Assembly: GCA_002422865.1 (NCBI GenBank)
Contig: DITN01000007.1
Span: 26,817 to 90,816 of the forward strand
Direction: 5' to 3'
Origin: Bacteroidetes bacterium UBA6183
Lineage (GTDB): Bacteria; Bacteroidota; Bacteroidia; UKL13-3
DNA length: 64,000 nucleotides
The notes under the pieces were generated by a model, which worked only from the letters and a program-made list of their open reading frames with translations, had not been told where the DNA came from and ran no database searches. Positions within the stretch are counted from its first letter, which is position 1. The number at the start of each line of letters is the position of its first letter. The position numbers were made by a program, and so were the translations under genes. Below are positions 1 through 9,356 of the stretch, piece by piece.

Positions 1-36
1 TTATGCATGAGGTTTAAATTTTATTTGGGTTGATTA

Positions 37-2139
37 CTATTTCACCGCACTTCCAGGTTCAATATCTTTCTCAGGGCCTACACTGTACAATTTACCAAAA
101 TCGTTTCCGGCCATCAACAACATACCTTGGCTTTCAATACCACGAATTTTTCGTGGTGCTAAATTAGCTACTACGGTTACCAATTTGCCCACCAATTCTT
201 CCGGTTGGTAATACTCGGCAATACCACTTAAAATGGTGCGTTGCTCAAATCCTAAATCAACCGTTAGTTTTAATAATTTGTCGGCTTTAGGTACACGCTC
301 TGCTGTTAAAACTTTGCCTACACGCAAATCAATTTTATCAAAATCATCGTAAACAATATCGGCCTTTACCGGCTGTAATTGGTTGGTTTCGCTATTTTCT
401 GAAGTTAAAGCCGCTTGTTTTTGCGAGTTTTCATTTTCTGTTTTAATACGTTGCAAACGGTCTAACTGAATTTGAATTTCTGCATCTTCAACTTGTTTGT
501 ATAAAATTTCTGGTTTGCCCAATTGATGCCCGCTTGCAAGTAAATTTTCGTTAAACAAACTACTCCAATGCAATTGTGGTGCGTTTAACATGGCCTTTAG
601 TGTGGTAGCCGTATGTGGCAAAAATGGTTCTGCTGCAATAGCCAACTTCGCACAAATTTGAAGTGCATCAAACATGATAGCCTTTACACTTTCTTCATCC
701 GTTTTTACCAATTTCCAAGGCTCAGTATCGGCTAAATACTTATTACCGGCACGTGCAGCATTTATAAACTCGGCTTGTGCATCACGCAACTTCACTGCAT
801 CTAAATTTTCACGCATTTGGTGTAAACTTTGTGCAATGCCATCAAAACAAAGTGTGCGTGCAGCAACTAGTTTTTCATCTGTAAGGTCTTGGTTAACGGC
901 CGGTATCACTCCTTGATAATATTTATCACTTAATACCAAAACGCGGTTTACAAAATTTCCGAAAATACTTACCAACTCACTGTTTACGCGTGTTTGATAA
1001 TCTTTCCAAGTAAATTCACTGTCTTTTGTTTCAGGAGCAATACTGGTTAACACATAACGCAATTCATCTTGTCTGTTCGGGAAATCAACCAAGTACTCAT
1101 GTAACCAAACTGCCCAATTGCGTGAGGTAGATATTTTATCACCTTCTAAATTTAAAAACTCGTTTGCCGGAACATTAGTTGGTAAAATGTAATTACCATG
1201 TGTCATCAACATCATCGGGAAAATGATGGCATGAAACACAATGTTATCTTTACCAATAAAATGAACCAAAGCAGTTTCATCATCTTGCCAATATTTCTCC
1301 CACTCGTTGCCGCCCTTAAAAAACTCTTTAGTTGCGCTGATGTAACCAATAGGTGCATCAAACCAAACATACAATACTTTGCCATCTGCGCCTTCAACCG
1401 GAACCGGAACACCCCAATCTAAATCGCGTGTCATGGCACGTGGTTGTAAACCTTCGTTTAACCAACTTTGGCATTGACCTTTAATGTTGCTTTTCCAACC
1501 ATCAAAGCGTTTAATGTAATTTTGAAACTGTTCGCTTTGTTGGATATCACCCATAGGTAAAAACCAGTTTTTGGTTTCCTTTAACACGGGTACAGCACCA
1601 CTTAAGGCTGATTTTGGGTTGATTAAATCTGTAGGGTTAAGTGAGGTTCCGCACTTCTCGCATTGGTCGCCATAAGCACTTGGATTGCCGCAGCGCGGGC
1701 ATGTTCCGGTAATGTACCTGTCTGCTAAAAACTGTTTGGCTTCATCATCATAATATTGTTGGGTGGTTTCTTCTTTAAAAATGCCTTTATCGTACAAGGT
1801 TTTAAAAAATGCTTGTGCCGTTTCGTGGTGAGTTTTTGATGAAGTACGGCCATAGTAGCTGAAATCAATGCCAAAATCCTTGAAGGCATTTTTCATGATG
1901 CCATCATATTTATCAACTACTTGTTGCGGTGTAATACCTTCCTTTTTTGCTTTAATGGTAATAGGCACACCATGCTCGTCACTACCGCATATAAATACCA
2001 CATCTTTACCTTGTGCTTTAAGGTAACGTACATAAATATCGGCAGGTAAATAACAGCCCGCTAAGTGGCCAATATGAACAGGTCCGTTTGCATAAGGCAA
2101 TGCGGCTGTAACTAAATAACGTTTGGGTTCTTTACTCAT
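37..2139 (-). CDS. metG: Methionyl-tRNA synthetase with C-terminal tRNA-binding domain
   Basis: This enzyme charges tRNA-Met with methionine in the cytoplasm. The 700-residue protein has the class I signature HIGH at residues 22-25. A zinc-knuckle pair follows, with Cys147, Cys150, Cys160 and Cys163. The KMSKS loop appears as KISTSR at 335-340. The last ~100 residues form an EMAP/Trbp111-type tRNA-binding domain that starts near IDLRVGK. A poorly conserved linker rich in Gln and Asn separates it from the anticodon-binding domain. The length and architecture are those of the long bacterial MetG. The start is the first ATG, with the sequence SKEPKRYLVTAALPYANGP. The gene is separated by 66 bases from the upstream glycosyltransferase gene and is probably transcribed separately. 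The identification is secure. Confidence 0.97.
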   Translation of the reverse strand: MSKEPKRYLVTAALPYANGPVHIGHLAGCYLPADIYVRYLKAQGKDVVFICGSDEHGVPITIKAKKEGITPQQVVDKYDGIMKNAFKDFGIDFSYYGRTSSKTHHETAQAFFKTLYDKGIFKEETTQQYYDDEAKQFLADRYITGTCPRCGNPSAYGDQCEKCGTSLNPTDLINPKSALSGAVPVLKETKNWFLPMGDIQQSEQFQNYIKRFDGWKSNIKGQCQSWLNEGLQPRAMTRDLDWGVPVPVEGADGKVLYVWFDAPIGYISATKEFFKGGNEWEKYWQDDETALVHFIGKDNIVFHAIIFPMMLMTHGNYILPTNVPANEFLNLEGDKISTSRNWAVWLHEYLVDFPNRQDELRYVLTSIAPETKDSEFTWKDYQTRVNSELVSIFGNFVNRVLVLSDKYYQGVIPAVNQDLTDEKLVAARTLCFDGIAQSLHQMRENLDAVKLRDAQAEFINAARAGNKYLADTEPWKLVKTDEESVKAIMFDALQICAKLAIAAEPFLPHTATTLKAMLNAPQLHWSSLFNENLLASGHQLGKPEILYKQVEDAEIQIQLDRLQRIKTENENSQKQAALTSENSETNQLQPVKADIVYDDFDKIDLRVGKVLTAERVPKADKLLKLTVDLGFEQRTILSGIAEYYQPEELVGKLVTVVANLAPRKIRGIESQGMLLMAGNDFGKLYSVGPEKDIEPGSAVK

Positions 2140-2205
2140 AAAATCGGTTGCAAATTACATCAATTTGCCCGAAGTATGAAATGAAGTATTTTGTAACAAC
2201 AAGGC

Positions 2206-3639
2206 CTAGCTTGGCGTCTCTGATTTGATTACTTTTTTCTGGAATCCTGCACGTGTCATATCGCCCCAAGCTTGTTTACCTTTAAACTTATCCAAGTTGC
2301 CTTTTAATCCCCACCAAACCGTACGTGGATGATAAATTAAAGGTTCAACCATAGCGGTACCAATAAGTTTTAAAATATCGGAGTGCTTTTTATATTGGCG
2401 GTAACTAAACTCTTCAAACACCAAAGCCAGTATAGAAATGGTGATGGCGAAGAAGTACACCGTAGCAAACAATATTAAGAAAAAGTGCCAATTGCTATAA
2501 CCTAAAAATACCAAAAATAGGAAATACAACAATCCGAAAAATTCTATAATAGGGGCAAGCCATTCAAAAAACATCCAAAATGGATAACTTAATACACCTA
2601 ACAAACCGTACTTTGGGTTCATAAATAAACTCTTGTGCATCCACAAGGTTTCCATGGTTCCGCGCATCCAACGGTTTCTTTGTCGGCCTAAAATTTTGTA
2701 ATCTGCAGGTGCTTCAGTCCAACACAAAGGATCAGGGATATAAACTACTTTATAGGGTTTTTTATTATCGCTCATGTATCGCCTCATTCGCACCACAAGT
2801 TCCATGTCTTCTCCTACGGTATTGTGGTTATATCCACCACATGCAACAACTATTTTTTTATCAAAAAAACCTAACGCACCACTAATTAATAACAATCCGT
2901 TTAGTTTACTCCAAGCCATGCGGCCCATTAAAAATGCGCGTAAATATTCTACTACTTGAAAACGCGGAATTATACTTTCTGGAATCTTAGCGTGCAATAA
3001 TCTGCCATCTTCTATTACGCAAGAGTTTGCAATACGAATCACACCACCTGTGGCAATCACATGGTCTTTTTCTTCCATAAATGGTTTCACCATTTTTAAA
3101 ATAGCATCTTGCTCAATAATACAATCAACATCAATACAGGTAATCAAATCGTATTGCGAAATATTAATTCCCGCGTTTAACGCATCTGCTTTACCACCAT
3201 TTTCTTTATCTACTACTACCAGTTTTCGGTGTGCTTTGTTGGTTGATTTATAAACACCTCTGATGTGTTTACAAGGTATCTGGTCGTTTACAAAAAAATC
3301 AACTTTCTTTAAATTGTAAGCATCAATCATGGTTTGCATGGTGGTATCCTTGCTACCATCATTAACAATAATAATTTCAAAATTATTGTAGTGTATACTC
3401 ATCAACGAGCGGATATTTTCTACAATGGTTTTTTCTTCGTTGTAAGCAGGGGCAATAAGAGAAACAGAAGGAGCGTAGGGCGAAGTAAGTGTTACGTTAT
3501 GATCTACAAATTTATTTTTACGTAAATATAGGTGCAATGCACGGGCACTTAATATTGCCAATATAACATATGCCATACTTACTGATATAGCATAAAAAAA
3601 TATGGCGGTGTTTAAAATCTCAATAACTTGATGCAACAT
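2206..3639 (-). CDS. Family 2 glycosyltransferase, PgaC/hyaluronan-synthase-like, membrane-bound
   Basis: This is a 477-residue processive-type GT2 enzyme, likely polymerising a surface polysaccharide at the inner membrane. An N-terminal membrane segment (about residues 8-32) precedes the catalytic domain. That domain shows the PAYNEE start, the VNDGS nucleotide-sugar motif, the DVDC (DxD) metal site and the acceptor motif QRNRW. Two or more C-terminal membrane helices lie around 370-430. These features match PgaC/IcaA-like poly-N-acetylglucosamine and related synthases, but the sugar cannot be read from sequence. It is the last gene of a tight six-gene operon, starting 6 bases after the HEAT-repeat gene stops. 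The YaiO-like barrel in the same operon could act as the outer-membrane partner. Confidence 0.88.
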   Translation of the reverse strand: MLHQVIEILNTAIFFYAISVSMAYVILAILSARALHLYLRKNKFVDHNVTLTSPYAPSVSLIAPAYNEEKTIVENIRSLMSIHYNNFEIIIVNDGSKDTTMQTMIDAYNLKKVDFFVNDQIPCKHIRGVYKSTNKAHRKLVVVDKENGGKADALNAGINISQYDLITCIDVDCIIEQDAILKMVKPFMEEKDHVIATGGVIRIANSCVIEDGRLLHAKIPESIIPRFQVVEYLRAFLMGRMAWSKLNGLLLISGALGFFDKKIVVACGGYNHNTVGEDMELVVRMRRYMSDNKKPYKVVYIPDPLCWTEAPADYKILGRQRNRWMRGTMETLWMHKSLFMNPKYGLLGVLSYPFWMFFEWLAPIIEFFGLLYFLFLVFLGYSNWHFFLILFATVYFFAITISILALVFEEFSYRQYKKHSDILKLIGTAMVEPLIYHPRTVWWGLKGNLDKFKGKQAWGDMTRAGFQKKVIKSETPS

Positions 3640-3645
3640 AGTTTG

Positions 3646-4854
3646 CTAAATCCTTTCATCTAATAAATGTTTGCAAATATCTCCAACACCATAAAGCATG
3701 GAGTTGGTTTGGTCTTTGAGCACCTGAATGCCTTCATCACCTAATAATCGAAGTGCTTTACCTGCTTCCATGGCAATACTAATTTCATTTTGAACCAATT
3801 GTTGTTGTAAAAAAGGAACAAGTTCATGTGTGCCGCATTTACCTAATGCTGTAAGTATTTTCCTTTTAATAGGTATTGTTGCATTGCGGTATACCTTAAG
3901 CAGCATGGGTTGTGATTCTGTTGCAGCAAACTCTCCAAGTGTTCTAGCGGCCTCACCAACAATATTCTGTGATTTGTGATTGAGTAGTTCAGTCAAATCA
4001 GGTATACTTTCAAATTGATCGTATTGTAAAGTCATTTTGATGCAAAACTCTACAATACTGTTATTTTTAGAGTTGAACCAACGACTAAAAAGGGGTAATC
4101 TTTCTCTGTCAATTGTATCAATGATTTTTGATAGATTAATTTGATGCCATTCTGTAAGGTGATTTTTGTCTTTTCCTAAAAAAGAAAAAGGATCATCGTT
4201 TTCCATAGCAATAGTAGCTACTTGAGCTTCTAATCTTAAAATTTGATTTTCATGAAAGGTTCTGCTCTTAATTTTTTTCTTGGCCTCAATTATATTTAGT
4301 TGGGCCAATTCTTTAATAGCATTTGCTTGAGTACCCCAATCTGGTGAGTTAAGTTCACGCATAGCTTCTTTATCAAGTTTTAAATCAATGTATAAGTTAC
4401 GAAGCACATCAGCAGCAGTACCTGCAAAGTTCTTATGCAATAAAACAATGTGGTCGCGTAAATACTTTTTGTTGATACGTTTGCGTAAATATCTTTTTTT
4501 GAAATGCTCAACAACACGTTTTTTTGACGATTTCCATTCGTCTGTTTGCATTTCGTCCTCATCATTAAAAATAATACCCGTTAGTAATAACTCATATTTT
4601 TCTTTGATATCTTTTCGGTAAGCATCTTCATTTCTATGCTTGCTTCTGGCAATCATTAATGTGGTAAAGAAGCCTAAAAAAAACAAACTAAATATGATAA
4701 GCAAAACAGTACAAACTCTGATTAGAATCTCTGTTGAGTTTAACTGGGTGCTTAGTAGTTTAATAATGCCCTCCCAATTTATATTTTGCGCAACAGCTAC
4801 ATTACCCCATGTAAGGAGTATGAACAGTAAATAGATATATTTTCTTTTAATCAC
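3646..4854 (-). CDS. Membrane-anchored HEAT-repeat protein
   Basis: This 402-residue protein has an N-terminal signal-like segment ending near VAVAQ. A strong transmembrane helix follows (about 45-67), and a long helical domain lies on the other side. The C-terminal half reads as HEAT/armadillo-type repeats (for example SQNIVGEAARTLGEFAA and SIAMEAGKALRLLGDEG), which normally act as protein-binding scaffolds. No catalytic motif is visible. It starts with GTG, and that codon overlaps the TGA stop of the upstream receiver gene by four bases, so the two are translationally coupled. The context suggests a scaffold linking the receiver/Hpt pair to the glycosyltransferase encoded next; this is inference. 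The domain call is confident and the role is not known. Confidence 0.75.
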   Translation of the reverse strand: MIKRKYIYLLFILLTWGNVAVAQNINWEGIIKLLSTQLNSTEILIRVCTVLLIIFSLFFLGFFTTLMIARSKHRNEDAYRKDIKEKYELLLTGIIFNDEDEMQTDEWKSSKKRVVEHFKKRYLRKRINKKYLRDHIVLLHKNFAGTAADVLRNLYIDLKLDKEAMRELNSPDWGTQANAIKELAQLNIIEAKKKIKSRTFHENQILRLEAQVATIAMENDDPFSFLGKDKNHLTEWHQINLSKIIDTIDRERLPLFSRWFNSKNNSIVEFCIKMTLQYDQFESIPDLTELLNHKSQNIVGEAARTLGEFAATESQPMLLKVYRNATIPIKRKILTALGKCGTHELVPFLQQQLVQNEISIAMEAGKALRLLGDEGIQVLKDQTNSMLYGVGDICKHLLDERI

Positions 4855-5210
4855 TTATTTAATAAACGTTTTACGCGTACAGAAAGTTCATTAGGGCTGA
4901 ATGGCTTGGTCATATAGTCATCGGCACCCAAGTTGAAGGCGTCTAAAACTACATGTTCTAAACCAATATTGGAAAGCACAATGATGGGTGTTTCTTTACT
5001 CACAGATTTAAGTTTACTCACCACCTCTAGCCCATTATTGTATGGTAACATCAAATCTGTTAACACCAAATCAAATGTTCCATTTTCTATCGCTTGTATA
5101 CCTTGTCTACCGTCTGCACATGGTGTAACTTGATAGCCGTCTTTTTTTAAACGGAATTCAAGTGATTTTCTCACCAAATCTTCATCTTCAATTACTAAAA
5201 CTTTTTTCAT
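4851..5210 (-). CDS. Single-domain response regulator (receiver only)
   Basis: A stand-alone receiver of 119 residues. It has the acidic pair in VIEDED, the phospho-acceptor Asp52 in LTDLMLP, Ser80 and the conserved Lys102 in TKPF. There is no output domain, so it must act by protein contact, probably with an operon partner. It sits 2 bases after the Hpt gene, and its stop overlaps the start of the HEAT-repeat gene. The receiver fold is certain. A role in switching the adjacent polysaccharide machinery is inferred from position only. Confidence 0.9.
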   Translation of the reverse strand: MKKVLVIEDEDLVRKSLEFRLKKDGYQVTPCADGRQGIQAIENGTFDLVLTDLMLPYNNGLEVVSKLKSVSKETPIIVLSNIGLEHVVLDAFNLGADDYMTKPFSPNELSVRVKRLLNK

Positions 5211-5212
5211 GC

Positions 5213-5572
5213 TTATGCATTTAAGGTTTTAAGTTCTTCATCTAATTCTAACACAACTTGATTGTATATTGGTAATACTTTATTTACTTCTACTTCAATT
5301 TTATTACTGTCTTCACCCATTTTTGCCATTTGTTCAATTACACCTGTTAAGGTTGCCAACTCAATTGCACCAACAATATGAAAAGATGAATGCAATTTAT
5401 GGGAGAAAAACCTCACATCCTCTTTGCTTCCATTGTCCATGGCATTGGTTAACTCTTTTATGTATGCCGGTAATTTATCCTTGCAATCTATTATCATTTC
5501 AATAACAAATTGTTTGTCACCACCCGACATCTCTGTGAGATATGCCATGTTTATGTGTTTATATTTATTCAT
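5213..5572 (-). CDS. Histidine phosphotransfer (Hpt) domain protein
   Basis: The reading frame is open further upstream, but that extension overlaps the preceding barrel gene by 63 bases. The ATG at 5572, 11 bases after that gene stops, gives a compact 119-residue protein beginning MNKYKHIN, so I chose it. The Hpt signature is SHKLHSSF, with the phospho-accepting His58 followed by KL and SS, as in the usual AHxLKGS motif. Hpt proteins relay phosphate between a hybrid kinase receiver and a final response regulator. The next gene encodes exactly such a receiver. No histidine kinase lies in this operon. The hybrid kinase at 11281 has its own C-terminal Hpt, so the donor for this protein is unknown. 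Confidence 0.85.
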   Translation of the reverse strand: MNKYKHINMAYLTEMSGGDKQFVIEMIIDCKDKLPAYIKELTNAMDNGSKEDVRFFSHKLHSSFHIVGAIELATLTGVIEQMAKMGEDSNKIEVEVNKVLPIYNQVVLELDEELKTLNA

Positions 5573-5582
5573 TGGTGTAGTT

Positions 5583-6845
5583 TTAAAACCTATATCTGTA
5601 ACTAATGCCACCACTGTAGGTGTTGTAAAATTGGCTTGATAGTCCAATTTTTAGTTCTTGGTATCGGTAATCAAAATCGGCAATTATTATGTGTTTAAAG
5701 TTAAATGTTTTTGATATCATTAACCCCAATCTATATGATTCCAAAAAATAAATACTGGTTCTTCGCTCTTCCGTAACACCGGTTCCGGTTAAAAAAATCC
5801 TTTGATCGGGCGAAAAACCGGCTCCAACTGTTAGTCCAATAAAATTATCTGCATCTAGGGTGTACTTTCTTAAATTTAATATACCCGATTGTGAAACTTT
5901 TTTGGTTACTTCATCAGGTGTTATAAATGGTCTGAAAATAATGGCGTAGTTGCCTAAGTATTTAGTCAATGAACCGGTTATAATGTATACCCTACTATTG
6001 GTACCGAAATCCATATATCGGCCGCCAATAGAACCTTCGAAACCACGTGGTATCTTGTGGTAAAGCTCTAACCCCAACCTATGACGTGGGAATACATCAT
6101 AAATGGAAAATCCATAATTGACATATAAATAGGCATTCTTCGATACAGTAGGATACATGTCTATTTCCGGCTGAAATCCGGTTGACTGATCACGTTGGTT
6201 GTAATTAATTCTTAATATAATTGAGTTTTTAGGCGATTTATGTCCGAACTGAACGAAATGGTACATCAGTAATCTATCGAGCCCGGCAAAGTACTCGGCA
6301 GTAAAGCCGTATCCTGTATTACTTAAAGCGCTTGCTTTGTATAGTTTATCCTCCAATGGTTTGCATCCGGTACATGAAGTATCTATTTGTTTAATAGCAC
6401 GCAGTGTATTTCGTGCGTCCTCAAATCTACTTAAATCAATTAATGCCCTAACGCGCTTGAGCATCAAATCTGTATTTTTGGGATGATAAAGGATACCGCT
6501 ATCAGCTGCAATTAAGGATTTGTTGTATAAATCGTCCCAATATTCAACATCAGACAAAGCACCCCATGTTTCAGCATTGCTGCTGTCATAAACCAACACT
6601 TTGTAATATTCTAAACGTGCAGAGTCTCTCTTGCTATCCCATGCATAAGTACGCCCTTTTAACAAGCGTACATCAGTGTATTCAGGACTTTTGTTTAAAA
6701 TGCTATCACAAATTATTCTGGCTTTTTCTCGCTCACCATTAAACGCAAAGTTTTTAGCCACACCAAACAAAGAGTCAACCTGAGCCCAAGTTGTAGAAAA
6801 CAACATGACCATCAATAAATTTATAAGGATTACTCTTTTACTCAT
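5583..6845 (-). CDS. YaiO-like outer-membrane beta-barrel with N-terminal TPR
   Basis: This 420-residue protein begins with a signal peptide that ends at TTWAQ. About 130 residues of TPR-like helices follow (GEREKARIICDSILNKSPE, SNAETWGALSDVEY). A C-terminal domain of about 230 residues is rich in alternating aromatic strands and closes with the barrel-like end YSGGISYRYRF. This order (signal, TPR, barrel) is that of the YaiO family, which is often found with exopolysaccharide synthases. It lies between the sulfatase-like gene (33-base gap) and the Hpt gene (10-base gap). It could export or anchor the polymer made by the operon's glycosyltransferase, by analogy with PgaA. That role is inferred. 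Confidence 0.8.
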   Translation of the reverse strand: MSKRVILINLLMVMLFSTTWAQVDSLFGVAKNFAFNGEREKARIICDSILNKSPEYTDVRLLKGRTYAWDSKRDSARLEYYKVLVYDSSNAETWGALSDVEYWDDLYNKSLIAADSGILYHPKNTDLMLKRVRALIDLSRFEDARNTLRAIKQIDTSCTGCKPLEDKLYKASALSNTGYGFTAEYFAGLDRLLMYHFVQFGHKSPKNSIILRINYNQRDQSTGFQPEIDMYPTVSKNAYLYVNYGFSIYDVFPRHRLGLELYHKIPRGFEGSIGGRYMDFGTNSRVYIITGSLTKYLGNYAIIFRPFITPDEVTKKVSQSGILNLRKYTLDADNFIGLTVGAGFSPDQRIFLTGTGVTEERRTSIYFLESYRLGLMISKTFNFKHIIIADFDYRYQELKIGLSSQFYNTYSGGISYRYRF

Positions 6846-6878
6846 TTTTAGGTGTTCAATTTACGTAAAAGCATAAAA

Positions 6879-9284
6879 TTAGTTCACTCTTTTAGCTTTT
6901 ATTTGCTCAAGTTGAGTTGCAAACTCTTCTTTATCAAATATTCCAATGGCTTTGTAATAATACACTCTTGCTCCCTCTTTGTTGTTTCTGATCAATTCTA
7001 ATTTAATCAACTCAATATAAGCTTGTTTAAATTTGTAATTGAGTGCTATTGATTTTTCAAAGTTTGCTTTGGCCCAATTTAGGTTGCCTTCTTTTAAGTG
7101 CTGCAAACCCAGTTGATAATATGATTCTGCTTCTTCCGGGTTTTTAAGCACAGCTGTTTGAGCAGCTTCAAGCTGTTTATTTTTACTACTTTTTATTGAG
7201 GTTGTTTTTTTGAGTTCTGCTGCCTCAACCTTTTTTAATTCAGTTTTTGTTTTAATAGTTGTTTCTGCTACAGGAGTTTGTATATCGGTAACTTGAATGG
7301 GTTTTTCAGCTATGATTACATTATTGGAGTCTTCAGCAAAAACAGGTGCACTCGTTGTGAAATTGACACTATAAAGTTTATCAGAGGCACAAACATATTC
7401 GTTTAATAATTTAAACTGATCCAAGTAGTTTTGAACCTTTTTTGTAAGTTCAATATCTCTACTTTGGGTTTGAACCATGTTATCACTTAATATTTGCAGG
7501 GCACCGTCTGTAATGAAGTACTTACCAAAAACAAAGTCATTTATCTGACCTTTGTTTCTCATGATGGCTAAGTGTTTATCGCTGGTAAAACTGGTGTTAA
7601 AGCTCAAACCTTTACCTAGCCAATGCACAGTATCGGGAAAGTTTAGATTATATTGCTTTTTTAGGTAGTTGGTTAAAGTGCTGGGTATATCAGCGTGCGA
7701 ACTAACTGACTTAAACAATTTACCGGTTTTAAGCATTGGTGAGTAAATCATAAGTGGAACATGATATCTATCTATTTCACTTTTATGATTAACGGGTATC
7801 ATCCTGTGGTCTCCGGTTAAAATAAAGATGGTATTGTTAAAATCAGGTCGTTTTTTATACTCGTTAATCAGTTCTTTTATTGCATTGTCTGCGTACATAA
7901 AGGTTCTAAACGCATCCTTGTTTTTTAACACCTGTTTATTATTAACATGCTTTGCAATAAAATCATTGATTTGTTTTTCGTAAAGCTCTGGTTCATTTAA
8001 CATAAAAGGTTCGTGTGTACTTACTGTTAGGTAAACATTTAATAACGGTCCTTTTTTGGGCATAACTTCCATGCTTCTTCTATAAACTGCTAGGTCGCCA
8101 TAACCCCAGCTAAAGCCTAGTTTATCGGCAGGTATTTTTGAGTATGATTCAGGGAATTTTTTCTCATCTAAAATAAAATCAACCCCTTGAGCCTTCAAAA
8201 ATTTATTTTGACCATCAAATGTTACATCACCACCATAATAAAATCCGGTTTTGTATCCATTTTGTTTTAGTAATTTGTACAATGAAGTATGATTTGGGTA
8301 GTTATCTATCTCCATAAAACCGGCTTTGCCGTATGGTAAAGAGCCTAATATACTTGGAAGTACACTAAAAGTACGTCCGCTTGTACTTAAAAAGTTTGTC
8401 CAAAATAAACTATGTTCACTTAACGAGTCTAGGTAAGGCATGCATCCTTTATAATCGGCATTTGGCCCAACAAATGTTTTACCCAAGCCCTCAACAATAA
8501 CAAAAACAATGTTGGGTGGTGTATTAGATGGTTTGTTTAAAAGAGGGCCTAATTCATCATCTTTTTTTTGTTGGTATTGAAACGGATATGCCCCTAAACT
8601 TGCCATTAGTTCTTGTTGTAAATATGGCGAATTGAGGTGATTCCCATTTACAAAGTCTACTGTTTTCTTTAAAAAATAATCTCCCTTGCTCACCGCTAAA
8701 GCTTTATTGTTAACATCATTTAATTGGATGAACTGTAGTGAGGTATTTAGAAAGCCTGAAATTATATATATTCCTGCAATGGCTGCTGATATTCCAAAAG
8801 AGAATGTGCGTTGTTGAAACCAATAATGAACCCGCATAGCTAACCCAACAAATAATGGAAATACGATAAGTTGCCACCAACTTAGGTTTGCCGATGCTTT
8901 TATGGTAAGTTGAATATCGTGCCAAGAGTAATTCCACAAGTCGGCACCTAGTATCATGTTTGATATCAAGTAATACTGCATCAATCCAGTCAATGTAATA
9001 GTGGTTATAACCAATACAAAGCCCATAAACATGCGTGCCAAAAAATCACTTCCCCAATAAATAACTAGATATGCAGGAAATACAAACATGCTATACCTTG
9101 CAATGAAAGTAATATCATTAAGCATTGAAACTAATAAAATGCTTAAGTTAGGAAATGTTTTTCCGTTGGCAGCAGTTACGGATATTTCTATTAAGTGAAG
9201 CAAAAAGGCAACGGCATGCAAAAACAACATACTAGAAATAAATCTACGCAAGGCAAAACCACTTTTTTCTTTTAGCATCTGCAT
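6879..9284 (-). CDS. LTA-synthase-type membrane sulfatase/phosphotransferase with C-terminal TPR
   Basis: This 801-residue protein has about five N-terminal membrane helices (residues ~15-180), then an alkaline-phosphatase-superfamily domain facing the periplasm. Metal and nucleophile landmarks are Glu265 in VIVEGLG, Thr305 in TSGRTFS, GDHRM near residue 472 and HADIP further on. Relatives such as LtaS, EptA or OpgB move phosphoglycerol or phosphoethanolamine onto glycans or lipids. The substrate here is unknown. Unusually, a Lys/Thr-rich linker (about 670-700) and TPR-like repeats (about 705-790) are added at the C-terminus. A second in-frame ATG two codons later is an alternative start. It is the first gene of the six-gene operon and probably decorates the polymer made by the last one. 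Confidence 0.85.
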   Translation of the reverse strand: MQMLKEKSGFALRRFISSMLFLHAVAFLLHLIEISVTAANGKTFPNLSILLVSMLNDITFIARYSMFVFPAYLVIYWGSDFLARMFMGFVLVITTITLTGLMQYYLISNMILGADLWNYSWHDIQLTIKASANLSWWQLIVFPLFVGLAMRVHYWFQQRTFSFGISAAIAGIYIISGFLNTSLQFIQLNDVNNKALAVSKGDYFLKKTVDFVNGNHLNSPYLQQELMASLGAYPFQYQQKKDDELGPLLNKPSNTPPNIVFVIVEGLGKTFVGPNADYKGCMPYLDSLSEHSLFWTNFLSTSGRTFSVLPSILGSLPYGKAGFMEIDNYPNHTSLYKLLKQNGYKTGFYYGGDVTFDGQNKFLKAQGVDFILDEKKFPESYSKIPADKLGFSWGYGDLAVYRRSMEVMPKKGPLLNVYLTVSTHEPFMLNEPELYEKQINDFIAKHVNNKQVLKNKDAFRTFMYADNAIKELINEYKKRPDFNNTIFILTGDHRMIPVNHKSEIDRYHVPLMIYSPMLKTGKLFKSVSSHADIPSTLTNYLKKQYNLNFPDTVHWLGKGLSFNTSFTSDKHLAIMRNKGQINDFVFGKYFITDGALQILSDNMVQTQSRDIELTKKVQNYLDQFKLLNEYVCASDKLYSVNFTTSAPVFAEDSNNVIIAEKPIQVTDIQTPVAETTIKTKTELKKVEAAELKKTTSIKSSKNKQLEAAQTAVLKNPEEAESYYQLGLQHLKEGNLNWAKANFEKSIALNYKFKQAYIELIKLELIRNNKEGARVYYYKAIGIFDKEEFATQLEQIKAKRVN

Positions 9285-9356
9285 TTTTAGGAGGGTGGGG
9301 TGTAGATGTTAGTTGTTTAAAATATCATATACGTTGTAAGCTAAGTTTGGGTTCAA

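Noticed and set aside
5573..5647. N-terminal extension of the Hpt protein
   Set aside because: It overlaps the preceding barrel gene by 63 bases, has no homology, and a good ATG lies at 5572.
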